64,000 nt of DNA from CAYTRS01 sp964440305 (GTDB lineage Bacteria > Patescibacteriota > Minisyncoccia > Moranbacterales > JAKLHP01): NCBI GenBank assembly GCA_964440305.1, contig CAYTRS010000002.1, forward strand, positions 1-64,000, given 5' to 3'. The notes below the pieces were generated by a model. It was not told the DNA's origin. It was given only the letters and a program-made list of their open reading frames with translations, and made no database searches. The position numbers and the translations under genes were made by a program. Positions 35,386 through 43,840 of this stretch are shown one piece after another (within the stretch, counting starts at the first letter, position 1; each line of letters starts with the position of its first letter).

Positions 35386-35450
35386 GAAAAACGGCCCGTA
35401 TTTCGTCAAATTTCGCCCACAGGGGCGACTTTCGCGTCGAAAGGGTATGG
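35380..35450 (-). repeat. Palindromic element copy B
   Basis: Plus-strand features in order: GTAAAGAAAAACGGCCC, TATTTCGTCAAATTTCGCCC, ACAGGGGCGAC, then TCGAAAGGGT. Two nested pairings, TTTCG with CGAAA outside and TCGCCC with GGGCGA inside. Close match to C over about 30 bases (one mismatch) and to D over the GTAAAGAAAAAC edge. Confidence 0.65.
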
Positions 35451-35467
35451 AAGTGCCAATATGCCAG

Positions 35468-35492
35468 AAACCGGAGTAAACCACTCCGGTTT
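35468..35492. terminator. Perfect short hairpin between the methylase operon and the three-gene module
   Basis: AAACCGGAGT-AAACC-ACTCCGGTTT: 10 bp stem and 5-nt loop. Placed about 115 bases downstream of the 370-residue gene stop; probably its terminator. T-run is short. The whole 311-base gap (35295-35605) otherwise contains only element B and the promoter. Confidence 0.6.
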
Positions 35493-35605
35493 GGCTGATT
35501 TCATATAAGCGTCGCGAATCTGTCCCAACATTCGCATTTATTAACCGTCATGCGCTCATTGCGCTCACTTGCAATAAGCATAATCTTTGTTATGCCTACA
35601 CAAAG

Positions 35606-36718
35606 TCATGCCTTTTTTATGGCAGACTCAATTAAATCATCGAAAGATAGTTCGCCTTTTTTATAGGCGTCAAATGCAGCATCAAGTTCTTTATTTGTAA
35701 GAAATCCGTCATATCTAAGTTTTGGAACTGAATCAAAATTATTCTTCTTGGCTACAACTTTCATAACTTGTCTATTAAATTCATGAATCAAATATGATCT
35801 CATTGTATTTAAAAACTTTTTGTATCTCATGACTCTATATACATCATAATATTGAGTCATTTTTAAATTATTTCCTTCTGTAAGGTAATGGAAGATAGTT
35901 CTTATCTTACTTTTTGCAAGATCATATTTTCTATTTTCGTCTGCATAGGCTACATATCTTGTTTTTTCAACAGAAAGCGCATGATCATCAGGATCCGCTC
36001 CGCTTTTAGCCTTATCCAAACCGAAATCCCAGAATTTTTTTATTTGCTTTAAATATTTCAAACTCGCTTTTGCTGGAGAATCGCTTGAAATAGGATATTT
36101 GCAATAAAAAACTTCTTCTGGCAAAAAGCTAACTTTTCTTGGGATTTCCTTGTCGCCGTATCCTTTAAAGTAATTCTTATTGGTAAAATAATAAGTTATA
36201 ATACTATACTTCTGTAAATATTCAGCAATATGTCCATTTCTTTTTTTGATTTTCATTGTAGAATCACGCAAATAATCAAAATCTACTGGAAGGACATACT
36301 TATTGCTCTTAACATCAATCTCATCCCAGCATGTTCTATAAAAAGAAATACCAGTGACCATGAGTTGATAAGCAATCATATTTAAAAACCCTCCAAGATC
36401 ATCACCATTCCCATATAAATTGTCTCGGTATCGGGAATATTTATCAGTAAAATATTTTTCTAAATCTTCTTTTATTGTTAGGTTGTCACATTCAAATGAA
36501 AAATAATCTCTTTCATGCGTTATATATCCTGGTCTATCTGAAACTGGCACATCGCGAAGTGGAAATAATGAATTTCTTATAAACATTGTTTCGTTAAATA
36601 AGCCCATGGAATCACGAGAAGCAGCTTCTAGCCTAGAGTAGCCCTTGATATAGCTCAAGAATGGATCGTCGATTGAGCTTCCATCTTTATCAAATATAGT
36701 TTTATTTCTTCGTTTCAT
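35606..36718 (-). CDS. Portal-like protein of the unrecognised three-gene module
   Basis: 370 residues. Compared with HK97-type portals it has a similar sequence of elements: an N-terminal acidic-aromatic region, a PVDFDYLRDSTMKIKKRNGHIAEYLQ segment (portals read 'PVDP..MR...D.NG.I..Y.Q'), FLPEEVFYCKYPISSDSPAKASL (portals: 'PEEVIH.K'), and a C-terminal EFNRQVMKVVAKKNNFDSVP, then a GFLTNKELDAAFDAYKKGELSF tail. The match is by pattern only and weaker than for the true portal at 18.4-20.3 kb. It has no signal or membrane segment. It overlaps the upstream membrane-protein gene by 17 bases and is last in an operon. Alternatives: an unrelated helical protein. The neighbour two genes upstream is prohead-protease-like, which supports the reading. 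Confidence 0.45.
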   Translation of the reverse strand: MKRRNKTIFDKDGSSIDDPFLSYIKGYSRLEAASRDSMGLFNETMFIRNSLFPLRDVPVSDRPGYITHERDYFSFECDNLTIKEDLEKYFTDKYSRYRDNLYGNGDDLGGFLNMIAYQLMVTGISFYRTCWDEIDVKSNKYVLPVDFDYLRDSTMKIKKRNGHIAEYLQKYSIITYYFTNKNYFKGYGDKEIPRKVSFLPEEVFYCKYPISSDSPAKASLKYLKQIKKFWDFGLDKAKSGADPDDHALSVEKTRYVAYADENRKYDLAKSKIRTIFHYLTEGNNLKMTQYYDVYRVMRYKKFLNTMRSYLIHEFNRQVMKVVAKKNNFDSVPKLRYDGFLTNKELDAAFDAYKKGELSFDDLIESAIKKA

Positions 36719-39173
36719 TGATTTTTGATAATACGGTTACAAAGCTTAAAACCTCCTCTCTTCTTTTTATAAATTCTACAAATTTTTCAACGCTATCATC
36801 TTCAATATTTCCAAGTCCATAACTAACTTCTCTGATAAATTTACTAGGATGATTGGCTACTTCCTGCATTCCAGAATAAAACCTAACATGGTCATATGTT
36901 TTTGGCATCTCAAGTATTTTATGATGAATCTGCGTATACCAATTGTGATATTTCGTGGTTTCCCACTGGATAAGCTTAGTGGTTAAGTCAATGCCTCCAA
37001 TGTTTCTTGCGTCTCCAAGGATTTCTATGGATTTTATGAAATAGCCTGGTCTGTAAGATTTTTCAAAAATTTTCACATACTCAATGAGCATTTTTTTATT
37101 TTGCTCCAATTCTGAGTGCAGAAACAAAAATCCTCCCAAGATAACTACTAATCGATTTCTTAATATAAACATATCCGTGTTTGTTTCATTCACATTAAGC
37201 ACGGATATTATTAGCGATAATATCTTGGATAGCTCTACAAATAATGCCTTTCTTTTTTTAAGAATAGATTGAAAAATAATCTTTTCTATTTCTTCAAGCA
37301 ACTCGAGTTTAATGAGTATTTCTTTTGGGATGGTAAGTATGTAGGCAGCACACTTCGAAATGTCCTGAGAAAATTCATTTGCAAGAGTGAATTTATTTAG
37401 GTAAAACATTCTACTAATCCACTCGAATCTGATCTTTATAAAATGCGCACAATTTTCGTAATCTTTCTTCTTGATTAAATCAATTATGACATCTTCTTGA
37501 TGATGAAGCATTTCACTAAAAAACTTCTTAAAAAGTTCTTTTTCTCTGCTTTTGACGCTACCCAACATTTCTTCCTCAAGATTTTTTACAGGAGTCATGA
37601 TTTTGCCTTCGCACCCTTGTTCCAATTCCAAACGTTTCCAATAATCTATAAATTGTTCATAGAAAATTGATGGCAGATCAATATTTTCTACAAAACCCTG
37701 ACCATTTGAAAGCTTTCCATCATTACCAACTAAGGATCTGATGATCTCCTTGTATTTCTTGTATTTGAACCCGTCTATCAATACCAGTCCTGTTGTAAAA
37801 TATGCATTCAAATAATCGTTTAGGTCTTCTTGCTTGGTTATATTTTTATACAAATCCAAAAATGATCTAAAGAATTTATCATAAGTTTCAATTTCTTGAT
37901 TTTCATAGATTCCATAAATCTTTTTCTGTCCACTATTAGTTTTTGAATAATCACCACTTAATATGGTTTGATAAGATTTGATAACATGACTTAACAAATC
38001 TGGATTACTATTTATTGCATGGGATTGAATCTTTTGAAAAAGGGTAAAAGCATTATCTTCAAACCATGATAAATCTGGTTTTGGTAAAAATAACGGTCCA
38101 GTTCCTTGTAGCTCATAGTTGAGTTTTATAATGCTTTCAGATGAGCTACCAGATTTTGCCAAATCGTGCTTTTGGTAAAACCACCATCCATTCTCCCTAT
38201 CTATATACTTTTTATTTCCCGCGTACTCCGTAATGACAAAAGCAAGCACAGTTGGAGCATAGATCGCATCACTATTGTTTTTAATTTTCAACAAATCATC
38301 AAATAAATTTTCGAGTAATCGCAACAATTTTCTAGTATTATTTCGAGCGTGCTGTACAAGGCTCCAACTTTTATACTTATAGGAAGATTTATCAGAAGCC
38401 GTTTTTATATTATCTCGAATATCACTCCAAAGTCTTTCAAATAGATGCTTGGGCTTAATTGTAACTATATAATGACTTTTGAAAATTATAATTCCCAATA
38501 AAGAAATAACGACCATCAAGCAAGCTATGGCAAAGCTAAATATTGGTTCAGGATAATCAAAAAATTCTGTTCGCAATAAAACAGAGATAGCCAGTAAATC
38601 AGTGAACACTAAAAGTTTAAAATAAAAGCTACCGACAGTTTCCTCATTAACATAATCAGATACTTCCGATGAATATTTATCTGTACTTAATTGGAAGCCA
38701 ACGGCGTATAAGGCAAATAATAAACCGAGAACCGCCGATATTGCACCAATAGATATCTCCAAAAACAACTCGATAAAATCTCGCCCAGGCACTCTGATGA
38801 AAGACAGGCTATTTGAAAATCCTTGTAATTGATCAAGTCCGATTAGCCATGCGGATGTTTTTGAAATAAGCAAGTCAATCGCAAATGAAACAACTATAAA
38901 AATAATAATCAGTGATATGATTTCACCCGACAACCTCACTATTTCATTAACAATTTTATACTCCTTAATGCGCAATTGAAGTTTGAAGCTACTGACCCTA
39001 AAGCCCTCCTTCCTTTTTTGAAATTGATAATAAATAAATCCAAACAATCTTGAAAAAAATTGATAAAATATATTACCATTTTCATCGCCAGGGTATGAAT
39101 ACTTTTTCTTTCTCTTTATCAGTCTGCTGATAAAGAGGAGCAAGAGGTATTTTATTGTTTTTAGATATCGCAT
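36702..39173 (-). CDS. Large membrane protein of the three-gene module
   Basis: 823 residues. Four membrane segments near the N-terminus: about 82-107 (LSGEIISLIIIFIVVSFAIDLLI), 135-165 (FLEISIGAISAVLGLLFALYAVGF), 185-205 (FKLLVFTDLLAISVLLRTEFF) and 210-235 (FSFAIACLMVVISLLGIIIF). These are preceded by a basic N-terminus. The GLLFALYAVGFQLSTDKYSSEVSDYV segment loosely resembles DUF2254-type membrane proteins. The remaining about 580 residues are helical, cytosolic and Leu/Glu/Lys-rich with no recognised enzyme motif. Gene gaps are 4 bases (upstream) and a 17-base overlap (downstream), so it is translationally tied to both partners. A membrane-disrupting or pore-type effector is possible but only inferred. 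Confidence 0.6.
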   Translation of the reverse strand: MRYLKTIKYLLLLFISRLIKRKKKYSYPGDENGNIFYQFFSRLFGFIYYQFQKRKEGFRVSSFKLQLRIKEYKIVNEIVRLSGEIISLIIIFIVVSFAIDLLISKTSAWLIGLDQLQGFSNSLSFIRVPGRDFIELFLEISIGAISAVLGLLFALYAVGFQLSTDKYSSEVSDYVNEETVGSFYFKLLVFTDLLAISVLLRTEFFDYPEPIFSFAIACLMVVISLLGIIIFKSHYIVTIKPKHLFERLWSDIRDNIKTASDKSSYKYKSWSLVQHARNNTRKLLRLLENLFDDLLKIKNNSDAIYAPTVLAFVITEYAGNKKYIDRENGWWFYQKHDLAKSGSSSESIIKLNYELQGTGPLFLPKPDLSWFEDNAFTLFQKIQSHAINSNPDLLSHVIKSYQTILSGDYSKTNSGQKKIYGIYENQEIETYDKFFRSFLDLYKNITKQEDLNDYLNAYFTTGLVLIDGFKYKKYKEIIRSLVGNDGKLSNGQGFVENIDLPSIFYEQFIDYWKRLELEQGCEGKIMTPVKNLEEEMLGSVKSREKELFKKFFSEMLHHQEDVIIDLIKKKDYENCAHFIKIRFEWISRMFYLNKFTLANEFSQDISKCAAYILTIPKEILIKLELLEEIEKIIFQSILKKRKALFVELSKILSLIISVLNVNETNTDMFILRNRLVVILGGFLFLHSELEQNKKMLIEYVKIFEKSYRPGYFIKSIEILGDARNIGGIDLTTKLIQWETTKYHNWYTQIHHKILEMPKTYDHVRFYSGMQEVANHPSKFIREVSYGLGNIEDDSVEKFVEFIKRREEVLSFVTVLSKINETKK

Positions 39174-39177
39174 GACC

Positions 39178-39885
39178 TTATTTCAATCTAGCATATTCTT
39201 CTTTTAATCTGATTAACATCTCCGGATAATACCGAAAAAAGCTTTGTATCTTTTTGATATCGCCGTTGGAAATTTTCCCTTTTTTCATACTGTCAAACTC
39301 CAATGTATTTATATCGAACCGCGCATCAATATTTCTTTGCTTTGAAATTACATGGAAATGTGCAGGCGGGTGGTCTTTCGGATGCAACTCCATTCTTAAA
39401 TCACCGGCAGCAGCTATAAATCTTTTTATTTTATAGACCGTGCCATCCGGCAACACCTGCGTCGAATCAAGGTGTACTTCCAATAAGTCCGCGACACTCC
39501 TCTTTAATCTTGGCGCGATTAACTCATCCCTCGTGTTATCCTTGGTATTGGTTTTGTCGTCGAGAGTGAGAGCTAGCTCTTTCGGATCAAGATATTTCTT
39601 GCAATCTGACCATATAGTGTTTTTATTTCCCTTTTTAAAATTTTCAAATTCGGATTCGACTTCAAATAATCCCACAACGACACCAAGCGCGTATTCACCG
39701 TCTTTTAATCGAAATACTTCTCCGTAAAAAACAGTGCCGACATGTTTGTCCCAATCATGCTCTATGAGATAAGGAATATATTTGCTATTGATCTGGTCGG
39801 CCATACCCTCAAGCGCATTTTTGGACATACGTTCTCCATGCCTGTCCACATGGGTAGTGCTCATTATTCCAGTAATAATCCTCAT
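39178..39885 (-). CDS. Prohead-protease-like domain fused to a DUF4160-like domain
   Basis: 235 residues. Residues 1-80: ITGIMSTTHVDRHGERMSKNAL, then IPYLIEHDWDKHVGTVFYGEVF, the layout of S78/U35 prohead proteases, in which His of 'HD...VG' (H43 here) is catalytic. The expected Ser motif ('EVS') reads LLEVHLDST at about residue 140, with His in the Ser position, so the protease is probably degenerate. Residues about 165-235 (HPKDHPPAHFHVISKQRNIDARFDINTLEF, then ending RYYPEMLIRLKEEYARLK) match DUF4160, a small domain common in toxin-antitoxin and defence neighbourhoods. First gene of the operon. Element C lies about 35 bases upstream. Confidence 0.55.
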   Translation of the reverse strand: MRIITGIMSTTHVDRHGERMSKNALEGMADQINSKYIPYLIEHDWDKHVGTVFYGEVFRLKDGEYALGVVVGLFEVESEFENFKKGNKNTIWSDCKKYLDPKELALTLDDKTNTKDNTRDELIAPRLKRSVADLLEVHLDSTQVLPDGTVYKIKRFIAAAGDLRMELHPKDHPPAHFHVISKQRNIDARFDINTLEFDSMKKGKISNGDIKKIQSFFRYYPEMLIRLKEEYARLK

Positions 39886-39917
39886 TTTTTATAAATGTCA
39901 AATCAATTAACCTTAGC

Positions 39918-39975
39918 TAGGCTCTATTTCGCCAAATTTCGCCCACAGGGGCGATTACCACCCGAAAGCGTCCGA
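39918..39975 (-). repeat. Palindromic element copy C
   Basis: Plus-strand TATTTCGCCAAATTTCGCCC, ACAGGGGCGATT, CCCGAAAGCG. Same nested pairings as B (TTTCG with CGAAA, TCGCCC with GGGCGA). It lacks the GTAAAGAAAAAC edge of B and D, and no clear -35/-10 was found beside it. Confidence 0.65.
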
Positions 39976-40024
39976 ACATGCTTATTTACTGGAAATCGGT
40001 CCAAACTCGCTCAAAGCCAAAAAG

Positions 40025-40762
40025 CTATCTTATCGAATTCCAATTATCCAAAAAGTAGTCCATCTCATGATCCATATTCCCGAGGTATACGTGATTGTCT
40101 CTGAATTTTATATTCACGCGATAGCGTTTGCCTTGTCCCACTTCCAATATTGCTTTTTCATGTACCTTCTTTTCTATCTCAAGAAAAGGCAAGATTAAAA
40201 AATGATTCTGTTTTTCTCCATGTAAAACAAAAATGTAAAATACACTGCCACTATTGTGACGTTCGAATGATACTTTTCTGATATCGAAAACATAGGCATC
40301 AAAACGGTTTAGGTTGGAGGTTTTCACTTGTATTCCAAAAAGTTGAGTTCCTTTTACTGCCACGATATCCATTCCGACATCTACGCTCATAATACTGGCG
40401 TTGAAACCGCGAAAAAGCAGTTCGCTGCAAACCAAGTGCTCGCCGCCTTTCCCTGTGAATCCACTTTCTACAACCAGTCTCTCTTCCGCCTCTTTTTCGG
40501 CTTCTATAATTTTCGGCGTTTGCTTTACCTCTTTTTTATCATGATTAAGCGTAAAAGTTCCGGGTGCGGTTTTCATGAAATCCGAGCCCTTGCCCTTGTT
40601 TTTAATATCTACCGTAATTTGGGCGTTCATTGAAGCTTCAGGCGTTGCTCCTTCGGTCTCTAAAATTCCCGATTCCAAAGCCAACCGCGTGATTTCGGTG
40701 TAATGCAAAGACTTTCCTGCTTTTTTCAGCACTTTGATTGCTGATTGTTTGAATGTGTTCAT
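40025..40762 (-). CDS. HARE-HTH restriction endonuclease-like protein
   Basis: 245 residues. N-terminal HARE-HTH (residues 1-75): AIKVLKKAGKSLHYTEITRLA, then a Gly-Ala-Thr-Pro-Glu turn and NAQITVDIKNKGKGSDFMKTAPGTFTLN, as in RPC34/HB1/ASXL-type winged helices. The C-terminal PD-(D/E)xK nuclease fold has GKGGEHLVCSELLFRGFN (Glu), VDVGMDIVAV (Asp) and FGIQVKTS (Q-x-K). HARE-HTH plus nuclease proteins are known in prokaryotes as R-M-linked nucleases that may read modified DNA. It starts 3 bases after the hsdR stop, so it is the fourth gene of the type I locus. Confidence 0.8.
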   Translation of the reverse strand: MNTFKQSAIKVLKKAGKSLHYTEITRLALESGILETEGATPEASMNAQITVDIKNKGKGSDFMKTAPGTFTLNHDKKEVKQTPKIIEAEKEAEERLVVESGFTGKGGEHLVCSELLFRGFNASIMSVDVGMDIVAVKGTQLFGIQVKTSNLNRFDAYVFDIRKVSFERHNSGSVFYIFVLHGEKQNHFLILPFLEIEKKVHEKAILEVGQGKRYRVNIKFRDNHVYLGNMDHEMDYFLDNWNSIR

Positions 40763-40765
40763 ATT

Positions 40766-43700
40766 TTATTCTGTAAATTTACCACCCGATATATCAAAGA
40801 ATCTTTCAAAGAAATTCGTGAGTTTCGTTAAAACACTCTCACGCTTTTTGGAACGCTCGCCGGTCGGAGAAAAGCGGGATACAGGAGGCAAGACCTTAGT
40901 AATAGCAGTACCGGTTGTCGCTACACTACCGTCACGGAAAGCATTTTTTACAAACGCATAAGTTGCATCGTGATCCAAACCTTCATTGTCAATAATTTTT
41001 TCAAGCTCCTCAATCTTTTTCTTATTCACGAATTTCTGCCAATCATCATCAACCACCGAATGAATATCAAGTGAAGTGATAAACTGATTAATGAGATCTT
41101 TCTTATTGCGTAGTTCAATGCTTGAGTCTATTGCTTTATTAATATCAACCAAAATCTCGCGATTTTTATTGTGGTCTTCGTGATATTTCTTGATGAGTCC
41201 CAACACAAAGTCAATATTTATTTCTACCTGCTTGATAAGCTCCATCTCAAACACTAAATCATCGTTAATATTTTCCTGATCAATGTCTGCATTTTTACGA
41301 AATTCATTGTACAGATCAATGTACATACTATGATAATCTTGAATATCGCGCTCAGTTAAAATCTCATTGCCGGCAAACTCATCAAAAGTTGTCAAAATGT
41401 TACGAACTCGTAATATCCCGCCATAGAGCTTGATAAAATCTTTCTGTTTTTGTTCGCCAATGATTTGCTCACCGACTGGGAATTTTTCCAGGAGCTCTGC
41501 CACTAAACCTGTATATCCGCGCACTTCCTTGTTACCGTCTTTGTAGCCGTTATAATACTCCTCGTATGATTTAAGAAGTACAATACCGCCCGCTTCTTTA
41601 TCGCCAAATAGAGCTATGGATTCGTTTGTCGCTTTCTCTAGGTTACGGAAGCAAACAATGTTTCCAAAGGTCTTTACGCTATTTAAAATACGATTGGTAC
41701 GCGAAAATGCCTGCAAGAGTCCATGCAGTCTCAAGTTTTTATCCACCCAAAGCGTGTTCAGCGTTGTGGCGTCAAAGCCGGTCAAAAACATATTGACCAC
41801 AATCAGGACATCAATCTCGCGGTTTTTCACTCTCAAACTCACGTCTTTGTAATAATTTTGAAACTTATCCGATGAAGTATCAAAAGACGTTCCAAACATC
41901 GCATTGTAATCAATAATTGCATTATCAAGAAAATCTCTTGAACTCACATCGAGTCCGCTCGTATCTTCTGAGTTTTCGTCTATCATTCCATCGGCGTCTT
42001 CATCATTCACGCCGAAGCTATAAATTGTTGCTATCTTGAGTTGTTTGTCACTCGGTACATTTGTGAGTTGTTTTTTAAATTCGGCATAATACTTTTTTGC
42101 GACATCAATGGACGAAACCGCAAATATAGAATTAAAGCCTGCTAATCTTCTGTCCTTCAGTTTATAAAAACTGTTACGCTTGGTCTTTTGGTCAAAATGT
42201 TCGCGAATGTAGCTGACGATATTTGCTAAGCGCTCTGGCGAAGCAAGTACCGCCTCTCGATCGATATCACTGACTTTCTTATCTTCAATATTTTCAGCTT
42301 CACGAACAGTAGAAACATAATCCACTTTAAACGGCAAAACATTTTTATCAGCGATGGCATTTACAATGGTGTAGGTATGCAGTTTTTCACCAAAGGCTTG
42401 CTCGGTGGTTTTCAAGTCCGGTCGTCCGCTAGAAGACGCGTTCATGGCAAAAATTGGTGTACCGGTAAAACCAAAGAGGTTGTAATTCTTGAATGTTTTG
42501 GTAATAGCGGCGTGCATATCGCCAAACTGTGAACGGTGACATTCGTCAAAGATAAGCACTACATGCCCATCAAAAATAGTATGCCCGGAATTGCGCCCAA
42601 TAAAACGATCGAGTTTCTGGATAGTGGTGATGATAATTCGTGCGTTCGGATTTTCCAATTGTTTCTTCAAAATCGCCGTACTGGTATTACTATTGGCCGC
42701 ACCTTTCTCAAACTTATCGTATTCTCGCATGGTCTGATAGTCCAAGTCCTTGCGGTCAACCACAAACATCACCTTATCCACATACGTCAATCTACTCACG
42801 AGCTGGGCAGTCTTGAAACTGGTCAAAGTTTTTCCCGATCCGGTCGTGTGCCAAATGTACCCTCCAGCCTCAACCGTGCCAAGTTTCTTGTAGTTCGTGC
42901 TGACTTCAATGCGACTCAATATTCTCTCTGTCGCCACTATCTGATATGGTCGCATCGCCAAAAGCTGTCGTTCAGTGGTAAAAACACAATAGCGGGTCAA
43001 AATATTTAAAAGCGCGTGTTTGGCAAAAAATGTCTTGACAAAATCCATCAGATCCGTAATTGGTCGATTGGTAGCATCTGCCCACCAACTGGTAAATTCA
43101 AAACTGCTGCTAGAGCGCTTACCTTTTTTCACCGCACCCTCACTGGCTTCTTTGATATGCTCCGAACGGACGGTGTTGCTATAATATTTTGTATGCGTGC
43201 CATTGGAAATTATAAATAGTTGAACATATTCAAAAAGCCCCGCCGAAGCCCAAAAACTTTCGCGTTGATAACGGTTAATCTGATTGAATGCCTCGGCAAT
43301 AGCGACTCCACGGCGCTTGAGCTCGACATGCACCATCGGCAAACCATTAACAAGAATCGTTACATCATAGCGATTAGCGCGTTGCCCATCTTCAGTCGCA
43401 TATTGATTGATGACCTGCAAGCTATTGTCGTGAATGTTGTCTTTTTTTATAAGATACACATTTTTGACTGTTCCGTCCTCGCGCGTCAGGTTTCTAATAT
43501 GATCTTCTTGGATCGTTGCTGTTTTTTCTGCAATGCTTTGGTTTGGATTGGCAATTTCACTTGCAAAGAAATTCTCCCATTCAGCATCAGCAAAAGTAAA
43601 CCCATTGAGTTTCTCCAATTGCAAACGGAGGTTCGATACCAAATCAGATTCAGATGTGATAGCTAGATATTCGTACGCTTGCGTTTCGAGTTGTTTTATA

Positions 43701-43840
43701 AAAGCACGCTCCAGATCCGCCTCGCTTTGATAAGAAACACCATCCCGTACCCGATCTGCGAGCTTATAATACTCAGCGACAACGGTGCTTTGAGGATTTT
43801 CTGCAACTAGATTGTATTTTTTATTATTTGGCATATTCAT
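40766..43840 (-). CDS. hsdR: Type I restriction endonuclease, R subunit
   Basis: 1024 residues. N-terminal nuclease core RYDVTILVNGLPMVHVELKRRG with the PD-(D/E)xK residues (D and E-x-K). Helicase motor: Walker A YIWHTTGSGKTLTSFKTA, DECH box LIFDECHRSQFGD, motif III FGFTGTPIFA, and the C-terminal motor motifs LIVVNMFLTGFDATTLNTLW and GLLQAFSRTNRI. It cleaves unmodified DNA after ATP-driven translocation in complex with M2S. It is translationally coupled (17-base overlap) to the S gene, and 3 bases ahead of the HARE-HTH nuclease gene. Length is standard. Confidence 0.95.
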   Translation of the reverse strand: MNMPNNKKYNLVAENPQSTVVAEYYKLADRVRDGVSYQSEADLERAFIKQLETQAYEYLAITSESDLVSNLRLQLEKLNGFTFADAEWENFFASEIANPNQSIAEKTATIQEDHIRNLTREDGTVKNVYLIKKDNIHDNSLQVINQYATEDGQRANRYDVTILVNGLPMVHVELKRRGVAIAEAFNQINRYQRESFWASAGLFEYVQLFIISNGTHTKYYSNTVRSEHIKEASEGAVKKGKRSSSSFEFTSWWADATNRPITDLMDFVKTFFAKHALLNILTRYCVFTTERQLLAMRPYQIVATERILSRIEVSTNYKKLGTVEAGGYIWHTTGSGKTLTSFKTAQLVSRLTYVDKVMFVVDRKDLDYQTMREYDKFEKGAANSNTSTAILKKQLENPNARIIITTIQKLDRFIGRNSGHTIFDGHVVLIFDECHRSQFGDMHAAITKTFKNYNLFGFTGTPIFAMNASSSGRPDLKTTEQAFGEKLHTYTIVNAIADKNVLPFKVDYVSTVREAENIEDKKVSDIDREAVLASPERLANIVSYIREHFDQKTKRNSFYKLKDRRLAGFNSIFAVSSIDVAKKYYAEFKKQLTNVPSDKQLKIATIYSFGVNDEDADGMIDENSEDTSGLDVSSRDFLDNAIIDYNAMFGTSFDTSSDKFQNYYKDVSLRVKNREIDVLIVVNMFLTGFDATTLNTLWVDKNLRLHGLLQAFSRTNRILNSVKTFGNIVCFRNLEKATNESIALFGDKEAGGIVLLKSYEEYYNGYKDGNKEVRGYTGLVAELLEKFPVGEQIIGEQKQKDFIKLYGGILRVRNILTTFDEFAGNEILTERDIQDYHSMYIDLYNEFRKNADIDQENINDDLVFEMELIKQVEINIDFVLGLIKKYHEDHNKNREILVDINKAIDSSIELRNKKDLINQFITSLDIHSVVDDDWQKFVNKKKIEELEKIIDNEGLDHDATYAFVKNAFRDGSVATTGTAITKVLPPVSRFSPTGERSKKRESVLTKLTNFFERFFDISGGKFTE

